Shown here: positions 36,921-45,916 of the stretch, piece by piece
Layout of the letters: the number at the start of each line of letters is the position of its first letter
How positions within the stretch are numbered: the stretch's first letter is position 1
Assembly (NCBI RefSeq): GCF_030758345.1
Contig: NZ_JAVAMO010000022.1
Location: 1-64,000 of the forward strand
DNA from: Ruegeria discodermiae
Lineage (GTDB): Bacteria; Pseudomonadota; Alphaproteobacteria; Rhodobacterales; Rhodobacteraceae
DNA length: 64,000 bases
Direction of reading: 5' to 3'
Notes under the pieces: model-generated
What the model saw: only the letters and a program-made list of their open reading frames with translations
The model's database searches: none
What the model was told of the DNA's origin: nothing
Made by a program: the position numbers and the translations under genes

Positions 36921-37622
36921 AATGAGCGACAGTCTTTTTTCCTGCCCCCCTAAACCGCGAGCTCCCAGCACGATGGGTGGGGAGGCGGTCAAACTGATGT
37001 TACCCGCCGTACCGGTGTTGAATTTAATTCTTTGACTGGTGCCTGGACCGCCAGTTGCTCCGAATGCCATCCCCACTTGGGATTGGAATGTACCGCTTTC
37101 CGCCAGCGCTCTCAGCGTTGCGTCGATCGCATGGCCGGCCAGCGGGTGTTTTTCGGGGTGTCCTAGCCCGATCGTGGCCACCTCAAAAGGCTGCGCTTCT
37201 TCAGAAATCTCTGGCGTAGTCAGATTGAATGAAACGACCGGTTCATTATTGCAATCGCCAGTCCATTTGAGCGATAGGTCGACTAGGGCCGTGAGGTTAC
37301 GGGTCCCAGTATCAATGTCGAAATTGAGATTTGTCGGGTTTTTGATGACATGTCGACTCGGGCCGGTGAGGCCACCCAAGTTGCTTGTCAGGCCCGATAC
37401 TGTCAGGTCTGTCGTGCCGGTAGGCACGTCGGTTCCCAATACAATCCCGCCCGATTGATCCCCCTTGCAGGTATAGGTGGTACCGGTGCCCTGCGTGAAG
37501 TTAACTGGTCCAGCCTCTGCGCTCGTCTGCGACAGCAGATAAGAAACGAGCATCAAGAGGTGACACATCGCCGCCAATTCAAGCTTCCAGATCATCCGAA
37601 ACCACTTGCAATTACCAGACAT
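36903..37622 (-). pseudogene. Truncated paralogue of the autotransporter N-terminus
   Basis: 239 residues that run with the first 235 or so residues of the giant protein (MSGNCKWFRM, DLTVSGLTSNLGGLTGPSR, NISLTASPPIVLG) at high identity, then end in RLSLIRAFGL and TAA, the last residues coming from the IS630 junction. There are no repeats and no barrel. If made and exported it would be a short secreted fragment; more likely it is a relic. Its stop codon overlaps the transposase stop on the other strand. Confidence 0.85.
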
Positions 37623-37811
37623 GGGGTCATCTCCGCTTGGGTCTTCATTCAGACAGGCGGCTTCGCCGCGACCAAGCGCGCGCTAAGGCGCAGTGGTCAG
37701 AACCAGCGCGCCCGTGCAGTATTTGGGCTGGTCCTGATACCAATTTTAACAAAGACTTATCGACGCTTCTTGGTCTGAGCGCCTCGAATAATATGGTCAC
37801 TGCGTCTCATT
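37623..37811. repeat. Duplicated upstream/promoter region, copy 2
   Basis: Partner of 36197-36386, in front of the truncated paralogue. The match ends at CTCATTGGG. Confidence 0.85.
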
Positions 37812-38043
37812 GGGTGACAGCAGGCCTTGGGAGCCATCGCCGCACCGGATATGTCTGCCCGGCAGAAACATGACAACGGTTTTCCGAACGTCGCGGATGA
37901 CTTCAATAGCCGCAAAATTATAGGGAAGTTTGAGAACCTTTTTTGCAAAACTCGATCGGATCGAATCCCATGATCGCGTACAAAGAACCCTGATGTAGCC
38001 TGGATGTTCGAGAATAGGCGATCGCTACATCTTGCGTTGCGCC

Positions 38044-39006
38044 TCAGTGAATTGTTTCGCCAGGCTTGCGCATCCAGTCTAGAACAGGATGATAAACCTG
38101 CCCACCTCTGCTCCTTAGAGTGTCGTCACTCAGGCATTCCGAAGGCGAAACTCCGAACTTGGCGCGAAAACTGCGCCTGAAGTTCGATGCATCGTAAAAA
38201 CCCCATCGCTCCGCGACGCGATGAACGGCTCCATGGATATTGGGGGAACGAAGCAGATCATTGCAGCAATTCTCCAATCTCTGTTCCCTGATGTAGTGGT
38301 CGATACCATTCTTTCCGAACGTGCGGTAAAGCGTTGCCCGCGACATACCAAGTTCGCGACAAATCCGATCCGGTGACAGATCGCTACGAGCGATGTTTTT
38401 TTGTACGAAGCTCTCGATGATTGACCGCCGACTCTTCTCGCTGCTGTCCTCCCAATATTCCTCCCCATCGCTGAGGATAAGACTCCGCATTTGAGCAAGC
38501 ATCGCCGACGCGAGATGTTCGACGTCCCTGGTTTCTCCATCCCGCATTTGCCCGACCAGCAAATCAAGAGTGAAGGCCAGAAGTCGTCCGCGCGGCGTTT
38601 TGAGCGGGAGTGAGAGGTAGGCAGGGTGCCGCGATGGATCGTAACCGACGAGGGCGTGAGGGATTTGGAGCCCGACCACGGCTGCGTCTTGCATGAGTGC
38701 TGTATAGTCTCTTGACCAATCCATGATGTGGATGCTGTTTGCGTCTACGAAGGTGGTCTCATCATCAATCAGTCCCCGGCACGATCCGCCTTTATAGGTT
38801 TCGACCAGAAGTATGTTCGTGTCGAATTGCCTGATATGATGGGGCTTCCTCCAGATCTTTTGGTTGGAGAATTCTACTTCCGTCATGACCAGTCGATCGT
38901 GATGGTAGAATGCCACGTCGACAAAAAATGCATCAAGGGGTGTTTGTAGCGACACCCCAAAGAAGGGGCGTGCAAGCTCATGGTACTCTTCAACATCCAG
39001 GCGCAT
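38044..39006 (-). CDS. AraC-family transcriptional regulator
   Basis: A 320-residue regulator. The N-terminal 200 residues resemble AraC_binding_2-type effector domains (FFVDVAFYHHDRLVMTEVEF, IHIMDWSRDY); the C-terminal HTH_18 is seen in ICRELGMSRATLYRTFGKNG and HRVAERWGFYDASNFRRSF, ending FGVSPSECL. No neighbouring gene suggests its target; it stands alone in a sparse region. Confidence 0.85.
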   Translation of the reverse strand: MRLDVEEYHELARPFFGVSLQTPLDAFFVDVAFYHHDRLVMTEVEFSNQKIWRKPHHIRQFDTNILLVETYKGGSCRGLIDDETTFVDANSIHIMDWSRDYTALMQDAAVVGLQIPHALVGYDPSRHPAYLSLPLKTPRGRLLAFTLDLLVGQMRDGETRDVEHLASAMLAQMRSLILSDGEEYWEDSSEKSRRSIIESFVQKNIARSDLSPDRICRELGMSRATLYRTFGKNGIDHYIREQRLENCCNDLLRSPNIHGAVHRVAERWGFYDASNFRRSFRAKFGVSPSECLSDDTLRSRGGQVYHPVLDWMRKPGETIH

Positions 39007-39405
39007 CTGCCGTTTCTCCAGAAATCATCACGTTACGATCAAGATCCCGACGCCGATTTCGGCTTCACTTTACAGGGGTGTGTCTCAAGCTTTGGGGCCG
39101 AGTGGACGAGAATGCGTGTTTTGCTGCTTGTTGCCTACACAACACTCATAAAGCAGGTTGCAGCAGGGTCTCATTCAAAGGCTCCGCTTAAGATTACGTG
39201 ATACGATATATTAATCTTTTGTATAGTTGTATCCAACTATACACAAACCGGTGGTAAATTGCAATATTCTTACCTATTCTAGACCAGATGTATATCTCTA
39301 TATCTAAATCTGTCAACTCTCCGGAGTTACGCTCAAGATATAGATGCTGGCGGGCCGCCCCGCTAGATTGCTCGAAATCCGCGTCAACAGCCCAAAGGAG
39401 GAGTG
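39007..39405. other. AT-rich intergenic region with regulatory palindrome
   Basis: 399 bases between the divergent AraC and GntR genes, clearly richer in A+T from 39190 to 39320. It contains the palindrome at 39220-39243 and a looser pair TCTATATCT/AGATATAGA around 39297-39342. No gene is seen. Confidence 0.6.
39220..39243. promoter_or_regulatory. Candidate GntR operator palindrome
   Basis: TGTATAGTTG (39220-39229) and CAACTATACA (39234-39243) are perfect inverted 10-base arms around TATC. The TTGTATA...TACA pattern resembles GntR/FCD operators. It is 163 bases before the GntR ATG. Confidence 0.6.
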
Positions 39406-40137
39406 ATGAAACAAAACGGGGCCGGTACAACTGATAGCCAGACCCGCGCCGAGCGGATCCACGAAACGGTCCGCGAACGGATCCTCACCAATCGCTACCC
39501 GCCCGGCACGACTTTGCGAGAGGGGGAACTGGCCGAGGAGTTCGGTGTGAGCCGCTCGCCGATCCGTCGCGCCTTTGCCCGGCTCGAGGAGGCGCGGCTG
39601 CTTGAGATCAGGCATGGCGTCGGCGCATTGGTGACGGAGATCCAGGCAGAAGATTTCTTCGCGGCCTATGACGTTCGCATGTTGCTGCTCGCGCAGTCAG
39701 GCCCGTATTTCGTGAGTCCGTTCCCAGCCGATGCGCCAGCTTTCTTCGCGGAGTGTCGTGATCGGTTTCTAAGCCTGGAAGAGGGGGACGTGATCGGCTT
39801 TGCACAGGTCAACAACGTCTATTTCATCGGCGCGCTAAACCTGATCAGAAACGAATATCTGCGGGATATTCAGATCAGGCTATTCTACGACACCGCACGA
39901 ATGTGGAACGTCAAGCTGCCCGAGATTGTTTGGGCGGAAACCGTGTCCGACGTGATCCGCGATATCGACAATGTGATACACGCAATCAAGGGCCAAGATG
40001 CCGTGGGCCTGGCCTTCGTCCTCCGCAACACTCTCTGGACTGCAAAAGCCAGGTTCAACCAGACCCTGGAAAACTCAGCGTCCGCGCCACCGTGGCACCC
40101 GCCTACCTGGTCGGATGACGCCCCCCCAGATGATTGA
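39406..40137 (+). CDS. GntR/FCD-family transcriptional regulator
   Basis: A 243-residue regulator with a GntR winged helix (RIHETVRERILTNRYPPGT, EELAEEFGVSRSPIRRAF) and an FCD domain (FFAAYDVRMLLLAQSGP, TVSDVIRDIDNVIHAIKGQD). GGAGG lies four bases before ATG 39406; a GTG one codon earlier is too close. FCD regulators usually adjoin the catabolic genes they control, but none is next to it here. Confidence 0.85.
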   Translation: MKQNGAGTTDSQTRAERIHETVRERILTNRYPPGTTLREGELAEEFGVSRSPIRRAFARLEEARLLEIRHGVGALVTEIQAEDFFAAYDVRMLLLAQSGPYFVSPFPADAPAFFAECRDRFLSLEEGDVIGFAQVNNVYFIGALNLIRNEYLRDIQIRLFYDTARMWNVKLPEIVWAETVSDVIRDIDNVIHAIKGQDAVGLAFVLRNTLWTAKARFNQTLENSASAPPWHPPTWSDDAPPDD

Positions 40138-40655
40138 CCTGGTCATGTCGCGCAGGTCATCTTCCAGTCTTAAGCCTCGGCGGATGGTCTTTCCAAGTGA
40201 TCCGCCCCGGTGTTCGGTTGAGTACATAGAGAAAGTCCGCGCGTTGCTCTTTACCTGACGAAATCTCGCTGCGTTGGGCGCAAATGGCCGCACCTGCTGC
40301 TGCATTGCAGTGCTCAGGAGGATGCTTGTGCGGAAAAACCTGTGCTGCGAGCGCACGCAGCGAGAAAATCAAACTTACGGGTTGGGCTCTTCAAGTTGCT
40401 ACGCTTCCCTTTGGACGAAGGACTGGTTCCGGACTTGGCCGCCATTAAGTACTTTGCTTTGGAACAAGTAATAAGCGGGACACCCCGACAAACGAGATGA
40501 ACGGATGTGCCTGGTTGGAAAGTTGCCTTTCGCAGCCAAATTTTCGTATGTTGTTGATAAAGATCGAAGGCATATCCGCATTCAAAACCGAATGTAAACG
40601 CCACCATGCGACAGCTCTCCGCCGTCTTAGGACTCGTAAAAAACAGGTTGGACCG
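40138..40655. other. Intergenic region, 518 bases
   Basis: No gene, repeat or terminator that I can support. Confidence 0.5.
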
Positions 40656-41216
40656 ATGATCGGGCGAACAGCGCTCAAGACTCTCTTTCTCTTGCTACCA
40701 ATCGGACTAACTGGTCCCGTCATAGCCGAGGCACCAGATGCCAAAGCCGCTACCCCTTCAGGATCGGTTGATATCGTCGCGGTTTTCAATGCGACCTGCG
40801 CGTCTGGAAGGACGACCGCTGCGAGCTTACGGGAGAGCTTTGAAGCGCAAGGCTTCACCACAGATTGGCAGAATGACACATACGGTTATTTTACCCGTGC
40901 AGGCTTTGCGGCGAACTATCACATCTATCCAGGCAGCTGGAACTGCTTTGTGTCCGCTGAGAGTGCTGTGACACCTGATCTGTGTGAGATATTGTCAGTA
41001 GACGGTATTGAAGTGAGTGCCCGGCTGCCCGATGGTACCTGTGTTGCCAATATACCCGAGCATGGGCTGACCGTATTGGTTCGCAATATCTGCCCAGATT
41101 CGTCGCACGGAGCTTGCACTTGGGTGCAAGCCACACTGACTTCGGATCGGGAGTGCCGCGCCGATGAGGTTGTCGATTTGGCCGTTTTGGCCCGAAGCAT
41201 TGTGAATTCGAATTAA
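40656..41216 (+). CDS. Hypothetical exported cysteine-containing protein
   Basis: 186 residues: signal peptide (MIGRTALKTLFLLLPIGL... to VIAEA), then a mature domain with seven or so cysteines spaced as in a small disulfide-rich protein (FNATCASG, NCFVSAESAV, LCEIL, GTCVANI, ICPDSSHGACTW, DRECRADE). I chose ATG 40656 because the signal peptide starts there; the 53 preceding codons look non-coding. I do not recognise the family. Confidence 0.55.
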   Translation: MIGRTALKTLFLLLPIGLTGPVIAEAPDAKAATPSGSVDIVAVFNATCASGRTTAASLRESFEAQGFTTDWQNDTYGYFTRAGFAANYHIYPGSWNCFVSAESAVTPDLCEILSVDGIEVSARLPDGTCVANIPEHGLTVLVRNICPDSSHGACTWVQATLTSDRECRADEVVDLAVLARSIVNSN

Positions 41217-41558
41217 TTTGCATTGATCGATCTTCAGGCCGATGGGGGAAAAACTCCGTAGAGACTTTGACTTAATGTATGCCCTGCGGCACATAGAAAC
41301 CTGTTGGCTTCGCCGCTTCTGTGACGCCTTGGCCAGGCTGCGTGCCCCGCTGGCATTCGGCGGCTGTGAACCCAAACTGCACCTCGATTGGGTCACCAGA
41401 TCCGCAGATGTAGAGTACGCGGCGACTATCCTTGATTCCTGTCCGATTTGCTCGAGCGCATCCATCGTTTTTTGGGTGCCTCGAGACATTTCGTCTGATG
41501 GGTTAACAATGCGCTGAAAGCTTGTTGCGTTTGCTAATAGTTTCCTTAGCTCTTCGCC
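41217..41558. other. Intergenic region, 342 bases
   Basis: Between two convergent genes of unknown function. I see no gene or repeat that I can support. Confidence 0.45.
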
Positions 41559-41963
41559 TTAACTCCCTTTGAATGTCTCATAGTATTTTTCGATGGGCGC
41601 ATCGGCGAGGAAAGCAAGGCGTTCAGAGTTCCAACTATCGCCAACCGACAGAAGCGTATTCTTAAAGTCGAGAACTTCAGAAAGCTCATCGTGCTTTTCG
41701 TCGAACTTGGCACGAAAATATGGGTCGATCTCACCCTCAATGAAATGATTTTGGTCTAGATCGAAGAAGGCCTTCCCCTCGTCCCGACCAGCGACGTAGA
41801 GGTCAACCAGCTCTCTCGCATCGGCCTCGCGGTTGAAGTCCTTAAGAATGCGGAAAGTCCCCAGTGCGTTGACAGGAGTGATATGCTGGAAGTTCTTCTT
41901 GAACGACGCGTTTAGGGCGTCACCTATTTCAATCTCATTGTCGCCAAAGGAGTCATGGTACAA
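41559..41963 (-). CDS. Hypothetical protein, possibly a 5'-truncated fragment
   Basis: 134 residues, rich in acidic and aromatic residues (IEIGDALNASFKKNFQHIT, RDEGKAFFDLDQNHFIEG, EKHDELSEVLDFKN). The composition looks coding, but the only start is a TTG without a ribosome site. The frame stays open upstream for about 11 more codons (ending at a TAA) with no ATG or GTG, so this may be the C-terminal end of a larger lost gene. Family not recognised. Confidence 0.45.
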   Translation of the reverse strand: MYHDSFGDNEIEIGDALNASFKKNFQHITPVNALGTFRILKDFNREADARELVDLYVAGRDEGKAFFDLDQNHFIEGEIDPYFRAKFDEKHDELSEVLDFKNTLLSVGDSWNSERLAFLADAPIEKYYETFKGS

Positions 41964-42176
41964 TTGCCATGCGTTCCCGGCCTCCGGTGGATTGGATCCA
42001 GATTAAGTCAGAATCGGCTCTGAAGTCCAGTTTTGCAGATGGATTTCGGCGCCGGAATGGAGCTGCCAGTCTGGGAACTTGCCACCAACTGCAGTATTTG
42101 AGGCAGCCCATGGACTTGGACGCTGCGGAACTGGGCAGGCAAAGGCTTGCAACTTAACTGCATCTCTTGAATGCGA

Positions 42177-43076
42177 TCACGTTGATACTGGAAGTGAGAT
42201 GTCCTTAAAGAGGCTCATTGCCGTCCTGTGAGTGTCGAGCGCGAACAGGGTAATCTCTAGCGGGACCGAACTGTAGGCGTCGGCCAGGGATACTAGACTG
42301 CCCGTCTCTATCTCCTTGTGGCACATCGTGTGTGGCAACCACGCCACCCCGGACCCGCGTAAGACAAGTTCCCTCAGCAAGACCGAATAGGCGGATTCGA
42401 CCTCGCGCTCGGAAGTCGAGCTTTGCACAAGCGCATCGGACAGCCCGGTTTGCTCCAGAAGTGCCCCGAAGTGGCTTTCCCTCGGATAGGACAAAACCGG
42501 AACCTTGGCGCCAAGTGTCTTGTCTTCCCGCACAATGCCACGAAGATCGCCACCAATCACTGGGATCAGAGTGTCGACCCCAATTACTTGGCGTCGGACA
42601 GTTTCATCGAACGGCAGCGACGGAAAGCCCTTGGCCTCATAGCACAAAAGCAGATCGGCATCGCCTCGTAGAAAGAGCGCGACGCAATCTTCACGGTTGA
42701 GCGTACGTACCCGCCAGGCCACTTCGGGACGCTTGTCCGCTAGCAGACCAAAAACCCGCGGGAACTCATCGGCTCCCAGGGCATGCTGAGTCGCGATCAC
42801 TACGGTTAACTGCCTTTGGCCCTCGGGCGTCAAAAGAACGCGTAATTTTTTTGCGCGAGTGATCAACGCACGAATTTCCGGTTCGGCGGCCAACAACGCT
42901 TCAGACAATTCGATTTTGTTACTACCTCGCTTCAAAAGCGGTTCGCCAACCCAGTCCTCAAGAGCTCGTATTCGGCGCGAAAACGCTGGTTGCGTTACGT
43001 TTCTGCGCACTGCAGCCAAACTCAGCGAGCCACATTCGATCAGCGCGATAGCATCTTCAAGGAGCTTCAAATTCAT
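42177..43076 (-). CDS. LysR-family transcriptional regulator
   Basis: A 299-residue LysR protein: N-terminal HTH (LEDAIALIECGSLSLAAVRRNVTQPAFSRRIRALEDWVG) and a LysR_substrate domain. It is divergent from the CuyA-like lyase gene with 105 bases between them, so it most likely controls the lyase-TRAP-amidase operon in response to its substrate. CuyR in characterised cysteate operons belongs to the same family. Confidence 0.88.
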   Translation of the reverse strand: MNLKLLEDAIALIECGSLSLAAVRRNVTQPAFSRRIRALEDWVGEPLLKRGSNKIELSEALLAAEPEIRALITRAKKLRVLLTPEGQRQLTVVIATQHALGADEFPRVFGLLADKRPEVAWRVRTLNREDCVALFLRGDADLLLCYEAKGFPSLPFDETVRRQVIGVDTLIPVIGGDLRGIVREDKTLGAKVPVLSYPRESHFGALLEQTGLSDALVQSSTSEREVESAYSVLLRELVLRGSGVAWLPHTMCHKEIETGSLVSLADAYSSVPLEITLFALDTHRTAMSLFKDISLPVST

Positions 43077-43106
43077 TCTTGCTCATACCATTCGGCATAG
43101 CAGTTT

Positions 43107-43123
43107 GCAAATTCGGCATTTGC
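43107..43123. promoter_or_regulatory. Candidate LysR operator
   Basis: GCAAAT-TCGGC-ATTTGC is a perfect 17-base palindrome with the T-N11-A form, in the gap between the LysR and lyase starts. ATTCGGCAT also occurs twice, at 43090-43098 and 43111-43119, 21 bases apart. Confidence 0.6.
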
Positions 43124-43181
43124 CACATCATGATTTACTGCCGACGCTAAGCCAAAGTCCAATCCAGTAGGGGTGATCAAT

Positions 43182-44237
43182 ATGAGCGAAACAGATTTGA
43201 TTGCAAAGCCACAGATGGACGCTCTTGCCGCCGCACTTCGGCGCCATCCCAAACTGCGGCTCGCCCATCTTCCGACACCGTTGGAGCCCATGGATCGCCT
43301 TAGCGAAGCTCTTGGCGGACCGCGCTTTTGGATCAAGAGGGACGATTGCACCGGATTAGCGACAGGCGGCAACAAGGCTCGCAAGCTAGATTATCTCATG
43401 GCGGAAGCGAAAGCGGCAGGAGCAACGGCCATCGTCACACAAGGCGCAACCCAGTCAAACCATACGCGACAGTCCGCCGCCGCAGCAGCAAAGCTGGGTA
43501 TGACCTGTCACATTCTTTTGGAGGACCGCACAGGGTCCGATGACCCATCTTACAATGCGAACGGCAATGTTCTTCTCAGCCGTCTGGCCGGAGGTAAGCT
43601 AAGAAAACTCCCGGGTGGCACTGACATGCCGGCCGAAATGGAACGCGTTGCCGACGATCTGCGTGCTCAGGGCGAGTCAGTCTACGTTATTCCGGGTGGC
43701 GGTTCCAACGCAATCGGTGCGCTCGGCTATGTCGAATGCGCACACGAGCTCTTGTCCCAAGCTGGCGCGACGGGATTGGAGATCGACATGATTGTGCAGC
43801 CAACTGGCAGCTCAGGCACGCATGCAGGAATGGTTGCGGGTCTTCACATTATCGAAAGCGAGATTCCCCTTCTTGGGATCGGGACGCGCTCCCCGCGTGA
43901 GAAGCAAGAACAGATGGTGTATGACCTGGCCCTGAAGACGCTGAACCTCCTCGGCAATGAAGTGCCTCTGGACCGGGCCCGCGTGCAGGCAAATTGCGAC
44001 TATGTGGGTGAAGGCTACGGGATACCGACCCGGGGCATGGTTGAAGCGGTACAGACGCTGGCGGGCCTTGAGGGGCTACTTTTCGATCCGGTCTATTCGG
44101 GCAAGGCGATTGATGGACTGCTCGATCTCGCGCGCAAGGGCCACTTCGCAGGACTAAGAAACGTCGTCTTCCTGCATACAGGCGGCAGTTCTGCGATCTT
44201 CGCCTATCCCAATGCCTTCAATGCCAACCCGATTTAG
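43182..44237 (+). CDS. PLP-dependent lyase, CuyA (L-cysteate sulfo-lyase)/D-cysteine desulfhydrase-like
   Basis: A 351-residue fold-type II PLP enzyme. The PLP lysine is in [12 protein letters not shown], and [47 protein letters not shown] and [12 protein letters not shown] match the D-cysteine desulfhydrase/ACC deaminase family, with wording closest, from memory, to marine CuyA sulfo-lyases. CuyA releases pyruvate, ammonia and sulfite from L-cysteate; DcyD releases H2S from D-cysteine. The start is ATG 43182 with AGGGG upstream. First gene of the rightward operon. Confidence 0.82.
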   Translation: MSETDLIAKPQMDALAAALRRHPKLRLAHLPTPLEPMDRLSEALGGPRFWIKRDDCTGLATGGNKARKLDYLMAEAKAAGATAIVTQGATQSNHTRQSAAAAAKLGMTCHILLEDRTGSDDPSYNANGNVLLSRLAGGKLRKLPGGTDMPAEMERVADDLRAQGESVYVIPGGGSNAIGALGYVECAHELLSQAGATGLEIDMIVQPTGSSGTHAGMVAGLHIIESEIPLLGIGTRSPREKQEQMVYDLALKTLNLLGNEVPLDRARVQANCDYVGEGYGIPTRGMVEAVQTLAGLEGLLFDPVYSGKAIDGLLDLARKGHFAGLRNVVFLHTGGSSAIFAYPNAFNANPI

Positions 44238-44306
44238 CGAACTCTCCCAAGAACGGGGCGTCCTATCCGGCGCCATGCCACCAACTGAAAGCGAAAGGAA
44301 ACCTAA

Positions 44307-45323
44307 ATGACAACGCAGAGACTGAACCTAAGAGCCACATTGGCCGGTGCCACTCTCGCGCTCGCCACGGCCCTGCCCTTGGGCGCATTAGCCGCAGACG
44401 TCGAGATCAAACTGGCGCATCCGAATGTGCCGGACCACCCGATGGGACAAGGTTTTGAGTTCTTTAAGAAGCTGGTCGAAGAGCGGTCCAATGGCGAGAT
44501 CGAAGTTACGATCTTCGACAGTTCAAAATTCGGCAACTTCGATAGCGTCGTCCAGGGATTGCAAAGCGGTCTCTTGCAGATGGGCTCGGCCTCAACACCG
44601 AACCTGGCGCCATTCTCCAAGGACTTTCTGATTTTCGACATGCCATTTCTTATCCCGAGCTACGAGGCTGCGGATCTGATCACAGACGGTGAGATTGGCA
44701 AGACGGCAGCGCGCGCATTGGAGCCCACGGGTATCCTTGGCATGGGTTATATTGAGATCGGTTTCCGACATAACTTCAACAGCACCCGCTCGGTTGAGAC
44801 GCTAGCTGACATGGAGGGGATGAAGATCCGCTCGACGCCGTCCAAGGCACATATCGCGACTTTGCAGTCGCTGGGTGCAAACCCGACGCCGATTGCGTGG
44901 AGTGAAGTCTACACGGCGCTTCAGCAGCAGACGGTTGACGGGATCGACATCGACCTGAACCTCGCATGGGCCAACAACTTTCACGAAGTGACGGATAACC
45001 TGACGCTTGTCGGCTCACTCTATAGCCCGCATCTGGTGATGGGCTCGCAGATCTGGTGGATGGGCCTCTCTCCCGAGCATCAGGAACTGATCGAAACGGC
45101 CTTTGCCGAAATGCAGGTCTTCCAGCGCGGCAAAATTCGGGAAAACGAAGCCGATATCTTGGTGAAGATGGCCGATAAGGGCATGACCATTGTCGAACTC
45201 AGCGCAGAAGAACGCGCCAAGTTCCAAGAAGCCTCGCAGTCGGTACTTGCCGATTTTGAATCCGAAATCGGTGCCGATCTGATCGAGAAAGCGCAGAACA
45301 CGATTTCGGACGCCGGCATGTAA
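44307..45323 (+). CDS. dctP: TRAP transporter substrate-binding protein (DctP)
   Basis: A 338-residue periplasmic binding protein with a signal peptide (ending ALAADVE). DctP hallmarks are LAHPNVPDHPMGQGFEFFKK, GDLQSGLLQMG-like pattern VVQGLQSGLLQMGSAS, GMKIRSTPSKAHIATLQSLGANPTPIAW and VDGIDIDLNLAWANNFHEV. The conserved ligand-carboxylate arginine is in MKIRSTPS. It captures the organic acid substrate for DctQM, here probably a cysteate- or amide-related compound. GAAAGGAAA precedes the ATG. Confidence 0.92.
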   Translation: MTTQRLNLRATLAGATLALATALPLGALAADVEIKLAHPNVPDHPMGQGFEFFKKLVEERSNGEIEVTIFDSSKFGNFDSVVQGLQSGLLQMGSASTPNLAPFSKDFLIFDMPFLIPSYEAADLITDGEIGKTAARALEPTGILGMGYIEIGFRHNFNSTRSVETLADMEGMKIRSTPSKAHIATLQSLGANPTPIAWSEVYTALQQQTVDGIDIDLNLAWANNFHEVTDNLTLVGSLYSPHLVMGSQIWWMGLSPEHQELIETAFAEMQVFQRGKIRENEADILVKMADKGMTIVELSAEERAKFQEASQSVLADFESEIGADLIEKAQNTISDAGM

Positions 45324-45340
45324 GTCGTCGGTCATGAAGA

Positions 45341-45378
45341 AGTGCGCGCCGGCGGAGCCGATACGCTGCTGGCGCACT
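45341..45378 (+). repeat. Hairpin between dctP and dctQ
   Basis: AGTGCGC (45341-45347) and GCGCACT (45372-45378) form perfect 7-base arms in the 83-base gap. Such a hairpin may stabilise the dctP message relative to dctQM, as periplasmic binding proteins are needed in excess. No T-run. Confidence 0.5.
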
Positions 45379-45406
45379 CATCCGAATACACAAGGGAGCG
45401 GTCGGG

Positions 45407-45889
45407 ATGCTGACACGTATTGAGGAGTTTATTTCCTTCATCTGCATGGGGGTCATGGTCGTCATCATCGGCATGCAGGTGTTCAACCGGTACTTGCTCG
45501 GCTCTTCGCTCGTTTGGTCGGAGGAGTTAGGACGTTTTCTCTTCATCTGGTCCGTCTGGGTCGGCTGTAGCCTCGCGATGCGCTCAGACAGGCATCTACG
45601 CGTCACCGCTTTGTCCGAGTTTTCCGGTCGACGCATGCGATTCGCGCTGGATGTCTTTGCGCAGGTCGCGACCCTGATCTTCTGCGGTTTTGTCGTAGTA
45701 TGGGGGATAAGCATGATCTTCTTCCTGATGCGTACGGGCCAGGAAGCGCCGGCACTGGAAGTGCCAATCTACTGGGTCTACATGGCCTTGCCCCTTGGAA
45801 TGGCGCTGATGTCCATCCGTTGCCTGCAAAACCTTTACGCACTCTTTACCGGGCAAAAAATCGAAACCTCAGACATTTCGTCAATCTAA
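45407..45889 (+). CDS. dctQ: TRAP transporter small membrane subunit (DctQ)
   Basis: A 160-residue protein with four membrane helices. The DctQ signature is seen in MQVFNRYLLGSSLVWSEEL and GRFLFIWSVWVGCSLAMRSDRHLRV. It pairs with DctM to form the sodium-driven permease. The ATG 45407 has GGGAGCGG upstream. 27 bases before dctM. Confidence 0.9.
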   Translation: MLTRIEEFISFICMGVMVVIIGMQVFNRYLLGSSLVWSEELGRFLFIWSVWVGCSLAMRSDRHLRVTALSEFSGRRMRFALDVFAQVATLIFCGFVVVWGISMIFFLMRTGQEAPALEVPIYWVYMALPLGMALMSIRCLQNLYALFTGQKIETSDISSI

Positions 45890-45916
45890 TTCGCCCCAAC
45901 ATTTGGAAACAGCGCC

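Noticed and set aside
40995-41489. Minus-strand 164-residue frame opposite the cysteine-rich protein
   Set aside because: Its first 30 residues look protein-like, but the rest is antisense to a better-supported gene and has no family signal.
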